The position numbers and the translations under genes are program-made. From the NCBI GenBank assembly GCA_028023455.1, contig JAQFVV010000072.1:3058501-3122500 (forward strand): 64,000 nucleotides of DNA. Direction: 5' to 3'. The notes beneath the pieces were generated by a model. The model was not told the origin of the DNA and did not search any database. It saw only the letters and a program-made list of their open reading frames with translations. Every line of letters starts with the position of its first letter. The stretch's first letter is position 1. The stretch comes from Epiperipatus broadwayi. Lineage: Eukaryota; Onychophora; Udeonychophora; Euonychophora; Peripatidae. Below, piece by piece: positions 58,131 to 64,000 of the stretch.

Positions 58131-60277
58131 AGTTTGATACTCTTGTTGATAATTTGTTATTGGTAATGCTGGTTTCTGATACTGATTTTCCTCATTTTAA
58201 AAAGACATTGATTGTTTATTAGTATTGACACCCTTGCAATCTCTTCAATACATTACAACAGTTGGGATTAATTGAGTCTTTTGTATCTGCCATACAGTGT
58301 GCCATCAGGCTATTTGAACATGGAAAATTTATATAGTAGGCAGATACATGCTGTTAAAGATCCAACTTTACATATATGATTTTATTATGACCGTAAGCCC
58401 ATGCCACTAGTTCATGGAGACGCAGAGATATATTTTTAATTAAAAAAATATTTTTTAAAAAAAATAAATAAAATAAGCCACTGCCTGTAATAACACACAA
58501 AAAACATTTATTAACAGACATATATAAATATTTAAAATTGAGGAATAAAATTTATCTTTACTATTCATTTTAAATTGGTTATTTTTTTAAAAATTTAACT
58601 CATTATTTAAGAAAGTCCGCACAGATGGTCATTTTATGAAAGTTTGTTTTATAATGTTGAGTATAGATTGCTACGTAGATTACTCAAACTTTTCAAAACA
58701 ATTATTCAATCTCATTCAAAATAGACATAAACGATTAAAATATAAAGTTATTGATGGAATTGCAGAGGGAAATTTACAATAAACCCAATGGCACTCATCA
58801 TAAGGTTCCGCATTGACACCAGTAACTTAAAAGATATATGAATAGATACATTTGGACATTCAGCACGAGGTGACATATTTACTGATATCTATATATTTTA
58901 ATCATATGAAAATCCAAAAAAAAAAACTAAACATTAATGAATATATGCAGCTATCTACACCCAACTTAAATTTAATATATTTAAACAATTTGGTTAATAA
59001 ATATTAATAAAAAAATGGAAATGATTTAATTAAATTAGCAAACTCAAATATATGAAATTAAACATTAATAATTGATTTTGAAATCTTAATAAATCAGATA
59101 AAGTTCATTTTAAAAGTTATGTTTAGCTGGTTATTAAAAGTTTGTTAAATCTCGATGAAAGTTCTTAATTACTTTTTAAAATGTTATAGTTCATACTTTA
59201 CAGTAGAGGAGCTCCTGGTTCCTGTGCCAATTCATGTGAAGTCTTTATTTGTCATACTTTCAGGAAGACCAGTCTGTTGATCCGGAGATAGCCTTAGCTG
59301 GTTCAATCCTGGTACTATTTTATTGCAGTACCCATATGATTTGGGTCTACAATAGTACCATTCATAAATTAACAGTCACTTCATTTGAAATAAGAGAGAG
59401 TGAAAAGTGCACCTTTTCACCCTTCTCCTAAAAAAAAAAATCAAGCTGGATCTGTTCTTAATTTGAATATTTTTCTTTTTATACAAATCATCCGGATTCA
59501 CTAAACAATGGTTTCCTGTTCCAATGATTTTCATTAGAGTCCAAGCATTGGTTTCTGCTTCTATTGGACATTTTGCTTCAGAGCAGGAAACAATCTAATT
59601 TTTATCTATATCTTTCATCTGACTTTTTAATTGTATAAGATCCCCAAGGGCTAGTTTTCTTTTTGTTTAATTAATAAAACAATCATTTCCATTTACTGCG
59701 ATTACATGGGAATTTTTTCATTTATGTTACTTTTTAATAAAAATATTTTATCTTTAGATCTTTATTTTTTTTATATAAAAAAGTACATTCAAATACTTTT
59801 TTTTTATTTAAAAAAAAATACTTTTAATGTTTTCCATCTGTGCAATAATATATATGTTAAACAACTCTTTTTAATTTTAGCTTTTAGTTTTTAATACATT
59901 TATTTTTATTTACGAGCTTTGTATTTTAATTTTAAATTAATGTAACAGCATATTATATACTGTTACAATATATATATGTTTTTTCATAGACAATGTGTAT
60001 TACAACACTGAAAATGTTATTTTGGTAGAATGATTGAGATATTTCTTTCTGACCATGAATTTTTTTTGCATTACTTGGTAAAATTATTTTTAAGTTCTAC
60101 TTCTTTTAAATTAAGTTGTTAAAACATTTACAAGTTCTAAATTATAGATGGTACTTTAACAATAAGCTTTAGCTTTCAAGATTTTTTGCTTTTATCAATG
60201 CATATCTCACCCTAATGTGAGCATATTGCAAGCATCTATCAGAACAGAAACTCAGATTAACCTCTTTCATTAGTCAC
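58131..60277. other. AT-rich DNA without recognised gene
   Basis: A less AT-rich patch at 59205-59360 has a B-box-like GGTTCAATCC and could be a decayed SINE. The rest shows nothing. Confidence 0.45.
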
Positions 60278-60532
60278 ACCCTTACAAATAATCTTACCTA
60301 TCAGATGAGCTTAGAGATGCTACATATCTGAATCTCCATGTTGATAATTTGATAATCATAACAACAAATAATCTTACCCATTAGATGAGCTTAGAGCTGA
60401 CAAATATCCAAATATCTACACCCATGGTAATAATTTGATAATCCTAAACACAAATAAGCTCATTCTCATTAGATGAGCTCAGAGATGCTAAATATCCACA
60501 GCCATGTTGATAATTTGATAATCCTAATCATT
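60278..60532. repeat. Three tandem units of 80-88 bp
   Basis: AGATGAGCT(T/C)AGAG occurs at 60303, 60383 and 60471, each followed by a 'ccatg(t/g)t(g/a)ataatttgataatc' part. Units differ by small indels. Confidence 0.8.
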
Positions 60533-60654
60533 CTCATGCAATCTAGAAACATTTTTATCCACTTTTGAACATTCTAAAGAGGAATCACTGTGTCTAAGAG
60601 ATTAGCTGTGTTACATTCATATTTTCAAGATCAAAAAGTAAACCCTTTTAAATA

Positions 60655-61505
60655 GAATGAGGGATTTGAAATTTAGGATGTTTCAGTCTATAGTCATCCT
60701 CCCCTATATCTCAAACAACCAGTACAGATGATCACATACATGTGAAAAAAATAGATGATCCCCAATATACGTATTTTGTGCAGAATGACCACTTGGGCCA
60801 GATCATAATCTTCTGCACATGAATACAATCAGTGCTCCGCTTATATTATAATAGCACTTCCTTAAACTTTAATGGTTAGGTGTCAATCTTCTTGCTCTTC
60901 CAACTATTCAATCATCCATTTCATTGAAAAAAAAACCAATGTAATGCTCAAACCCTTGGTAGATTTGCTATTATAGTTACTGCCATGTAGACATTACATC
61001 AATCTAATCCCTATATTACTAGACCATTACATATCCATATATATTAATAGGAGAGCGATAGTCTGAACTTGGTAACCTATTTCCAAGACCAAATGTAATT
61101 AGCCTATTCATTTAATATACTGAATGTTTCTTATAACTGAAACACACAGGCTTATTATATACCTGTGTCTATATATGTAAGGTAAATGAGCACAGGGTGG
61201 CCTTTAAGCATTCCATCATCAGTTTTCAATTGGATGGACGGTTGAAGAGTTGGAATGTGGAGTAGATTGAAGCCTGTCCATTAAAGTATGAGGATTGGCT
61301 ATCTTAATATATATCTAAGAACTTGTAATATATATGTGTAGAGATCTGAACCAACTGATGATTGCTGGTTTAGCATGAAATACATATATTGGTGATTTAT
61401 TTATCTTTTCAACTTACATGTGTTCAAGTATATCAGTGTTATGAGATAGTGTGGAGAGTGGTAGGTCGTGTAAAAGTCTGTGCTCATATACCCTATATAT
61501 TGAAT
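60655..61505. mobile_element. Foldback family 1, copy 7
   Basis: The left arm (about 60661-60985) starts GAGGGATTTGAAATTTAGG. The right arm (about 61195-61505) ends GTAAAAGTCTGTGCTCATAT. The centre (60985-61130) resembles that of copy 3. The left-arm ribozyme region (60761-60797, minus) keeps stem III and the outer stem but has lost the CUGAUGA box. The right-arm ribozyme is intact in its core. A LINE fragment follows within 20 bp. Confidence 0.8.
61350..61393 (+). ncRNA. Hammerhead ribozyme, right arm of foldback copy 7
   Basis: ACCAA (61350-61354), CUGAUGA (61355-61361), stem II UUGCU/AGCAU with a GGUUU loop (61362-61376, U-U at the base), GAAA (61377-61380), stem III UAC/AUA with one mismatch (61381-61386), U16.1 at 61387, cleavage base A at 61388, UUGGU (61389-61393). 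Core bases are all present, so cleavage is plausible but may be weak. Confidence 0.72.
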
Positions 61506-61529
61506 GTTTATTATAAAAAATATTCAGTA

Positions 61530-62033
61530 CATTGGAGTGCTTTTGGTAGAAATAACTTGATACTAAAAGGAAATATGCCTATGTGTTTGAAAAGGATGGT
61601 TTTTAACAAATGTGTTTTACCAGTTCTTAATTATGGATCTGAGACTTGGACACTTAATAGAAGAGCAATACAGAGACTTCAGACCACTCAAAGGGGTATG
61701 GAGAGATGTATGTTGGGAGTAACAAGAAGAGATCAAAAACGCAATGTATGGGTAAGACAACAAACAGGTGTTACTGACCTTATTGAAAAAATTAAAAGAT
61801 TGAAATGGAGTTGGGCTGGACATATTGCTAGAAGAGATGATAATAGATGAACAATTGAAATTTTAAACTGGATTCCAAGAGATTATAAAAGACCCAGAAA
61901 GAGACCACATGTGAGATGGATAGATGAAATAAGAAAATGTGCAGGGGTGTTGTGGAGAAGAGAAGCTAAAGATCGGAGAAGATGGATTAAACTTGGAGAG
62001 ACCTTCATCCTGCAGTGGATTGATAATGGTTGA
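61530..62033 (+). pseudogene. LINE (RTE-like) reverse transcriptase C-terminus
   Basis: The frame carries SAFGRNNLILKGNMP, VLPVLNYGSETWTLNRRAI and RLKWSWAGHIARRDDNR, the conserved region after the RT core in many RTE-like LINE proteins. A TGA replaces the expected Trp codon at 61848-61850. The same frame then continues (IPRDYKRPRKRPHVRWIDEI) to a natural stop at 62031-62033, ending LQWIDNG. The N-terminal endonuclease and RT core are missing, as in a 5'-truncated LINE insertion. The decayed relative is at 32396-32790. Confidence 0.85.
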
Positions 62034-62249
62034 TGATGATGACATTGAATGAATAGGCAAATTTTTAAAAAATTATTTTGTTTTATTTTATCTATGTAAA
62101 TATTAATCATTGTTAACGATAATTATAAATTAATAAATGATTTTAGAAATTAATTATTTTGTCAATGATAATGAGAAGAAATGTCAGCGATTCTGGGAGC
62201 AGTAGTAAGATTCAACGACTAGCTAGAACAAATATATGCTTTTTGTCAA

Positions 62250-62321
62250 GCGTTGGTGGCCTAGTGGTTAGCATAGCTGCCTTCCAAGCAGCTGGCCCGG
62301 GTTCGCTTCCCGGTCAATGCA
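62250..62321 (+). tRNA. tRNA-Gly (anticodon UCC)
   Basis: GCGTTGG and TCAATGC form the acceptor stem with G-U pairs. The anticodon arm GCTGC-CTTCCAA-GCAGC gives UCC. The T arm is CCGGG-TTCGCTT-CCCGG, and A is the discriminator base. The B box reads GGTTCGCTTCC, so position 58 is C rather than the usual A. No CCA is encoded, as expected in eukaryotes. The shared GTCAA before and TTTGAC after it, also found around the 44.2-kb copy, suggest a multi-copy tRNA-derived repeat, so function is uncertain. Confidence 0.65.
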
Positions 62322-63477
62322 TTTGACATGTGAAAAAAAATTTATGTATGCTTTTTATGAAAAAAAAATTCGTATATAAACGCTTAAGTTTTAACACTTT
62401 TTATAAATAAAGTTCAGCACCCTTACAAAATATTATAGCTATAAAATGTTATATAAGTATTAAAAGATATAATTATTAAAAAAAGCAATGATTCTTTGTC
62501 TCCATGGATGCAGGGACACGCCATGTATATACTTTAAAAATTACGGTGTCATTTAACTCACAATAATTGCATAGTTAGGATTTCTTTTAATTTTCGGAAA
62601 ACAAAAAACAGTAAAAATTTCCTAGACTTGAAAAAAAAATTGTTAAAATTTACGAAATACCTAAAAGTTGCAACTTTTCTATTTTGCTTATTATTATTTT
62701 TGAAAGTCAGGTAACTATGGAAATGACTTAGTTTCAATAATGGGAAATACACATTCCAGGCTGCATTACTAAAACATTATGTCATCCAGACAAATTAATG
62801 GTTTTATGAGAAAACACATTTTACACAAATGTCTTTTTTTCCCCAAAACATTTTGGTATATTGAATATATACTTTTTTTTATAAATATATATTTCTTTCT
62901 TTAAAAATAAATAAATATATATATGTTAGATAATGGTAACAACCTTCTGAAGTATATGTTTACGTTTTTCATCCCAAGATAAATATAATGCTAAGCAACA
63001 ACATATAAAACTAAATGGATACTTTATGGTAAGGGGGGGGTCTTAAAAATTTGAGTCCCAAAATTATTAAAACTGATTTGATCTAATGATGTATGCCCAA
63101 AGTCTGACATACAACCACTGCACTAAATCGCACAGGGCACTGGAGTAATATGTCTAAACAGTAACAGTAGGTCACGTGACAACAGCCACTATTACAACAT
63201 AATTTATCCTAACCTTCAATTTTATAGCTTTATTATAAATTTTAAATAATCACTTGAGTTAGAGTTTTAAAAAAATCGCAAAACCAGTATAAAACCAAAC
63301 ATCATATGATCGTTATTTCTTATCCTTATACAAGCTATTAAAACAGTAATGTGATGTGATGTACTGTAGCTTCTTCTTAAACGAATATGCCCAGAGAAAC
63401 CTGTTAGCCACTTTACCTTCCATTCCCCCACTCTAAGTTTTCCCATATTCTGCTCCATCCCATTTCCACAACATAAT
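62322..63477. other. AT-rich spacer
   Basis: No gene recognised. A G8 run lies near 63032-63040. Confidence 0.5.
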
Positions 63478-63612
63478 CTTTGTCAACTCTATGCATATAA
63501 TATCCCTAGTTTCTAGCTTGTGTCTTTCATCAGTGAAAAGCCTTGGATCTAAGAGCACTGCATCTAGATTCATTGATTACTAAGGCTTGTATCAGGTGGC
63601 ACTACAATATAG
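63478..63612. repeat. Foldback family 2, internally deleted copy
   Basis: TTTCTAGCTTGTGTCTTTCA...GAGCACTGCATCTAGATTCA joins to the outer right arm (ATTGATTACTAAGGCTTGTA...GGTGGCACTAC). The left outer part is missing. Confidence 0.7.
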
Positions 63613-64000
63613 AGAGTTTACTATTATTGGGTTATGAATAAAAGGCAGACAACAAGATGGGTGTGAAAAGTAATACAGTATGCAAACGATTTGGTTAAAG
63701 ATTTTATATCAGTGTACTTGTACAAAGGGTGAGGTGATTGTTAGGAAGATTGTTGAATGATATAATGGCAAAGATTAGGATAGAAGAATAAATGTGTTAC
63801 TAAAAAATGAGAAGTTGGAGAGATGGAGAAAACTAGTATGGAGAGTAAAAAGAGCTTATATATATAGAAGTAAACAGAATCTTGGATGTGAGTTAGTTTA
63901 CTATTTAAGACTCGAACAGGATTACTAGCAACAAGGGAATGTACACATAAGTGGAGAAATATAGGTGATTTAGTTTGAAGTTTATGTAAGGGAGGCATGA
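63613..64000. other. Sequence with weak LINE-like traces
   Basis: A YANDLVKDFI-like translation near 63678-63708 faintly recalls an RT catalytic box, but stops follow at once. The 85-codon minus frame looks like chance. The window ends here. Confidence 0.3.

Noticed and set aside
61389-61529. N-terminal part of the 153-codon frame as LINE protein
   Set aside because: These codons fall in the right arm of foldback copy 7, so the LINE similarity only begins near 61530.

Overview
This window is AT-rich nuclear DNA from an animal, almost certainly an invertebrate. I see no host protein-coding gene. I base this on animal-type Ty3/mdg4-like retrotransposons, RTE-like LINE tails, Penelope-like (PLE) GIY-YIG remnants, KIAA1586-like hAT transposase remains, tRNA-derived SINEs and very many long inverted repeats. 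I cannot name the phylum from sequence alone. The window looks like a transposon graveyard, with one fairly recent insertion.

Layout. 1-16 kb: sparse AT-rich DNA with a 1.5-kb hAT-type element carrying a perfect 8-bp target duplication (2142-3687), a PLE C-terminal remnant (5552-5788), foldback repeats, a SINE pair and decayed repeat pieces. 16-24 kb: a dense set of foldback repeats of two families, a SINE cluster (18645-19150), two PLE remnants and a 147-bp array of palindromic units (23083-23691). 25-33 kb: one decayed LINE that appears to be split by a MITE and by an old 4.8-kb LTR element (27587-32395), then another foldback. 34-37.5 kb: a 122-bp satellite and an unnamed 1.4-kb repeat that recurs at 56.4-57.7 kb. 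37.7-41.2 kb: a dead hAT transposon. 41.5-44.3 kb: foldbacks, a hAT MITE and a tRNA-Gly-like copy. 45.5-56.1 kb: a nearly full-length Ty3 element with 2.1-kb LTRs. 57-64 kb: more of the same repeat families, a LINE 3' end and a well-formed tRNA-Gly(UCC).

The most interesting signal is in foldback family 1 (copies near 15.6, 17.2, 20.7, 22.7, 32.9, 42.6 and 60.7 kb). The inverted-repeat arms carry a hammerhead self-cleaving ribozyme fold: the CUGANGA box, a 5-bp stem II, the GAAA box, a very short stem III ending in an NUH cleavage triplet, and an ACCAA/UUGGU stem I. Four copies keep the full core (22858-22901 minus; 23870-23913, 33372-33415 and 61350-61393 plus). One element carries the ribozyme on both arms, so transcripts of either strand would contain one. 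Some copies also have a tRNA-type B box about 85 bp downstream. This looks like a retrozyme-like or ribozyme-bearing foldback transposon.

The Ty3 element encodes a 674-aa coiled-coil Gag, then protease, reverse transcriptase/RNase H and integrase. The protease, RT, RNase H and D35E integrase residues are present, but pol is broken by local frame loss and an in-frame stop. The older LTR element at 27.6-32.4 kb is more damaged, including changes at catalytic positions.
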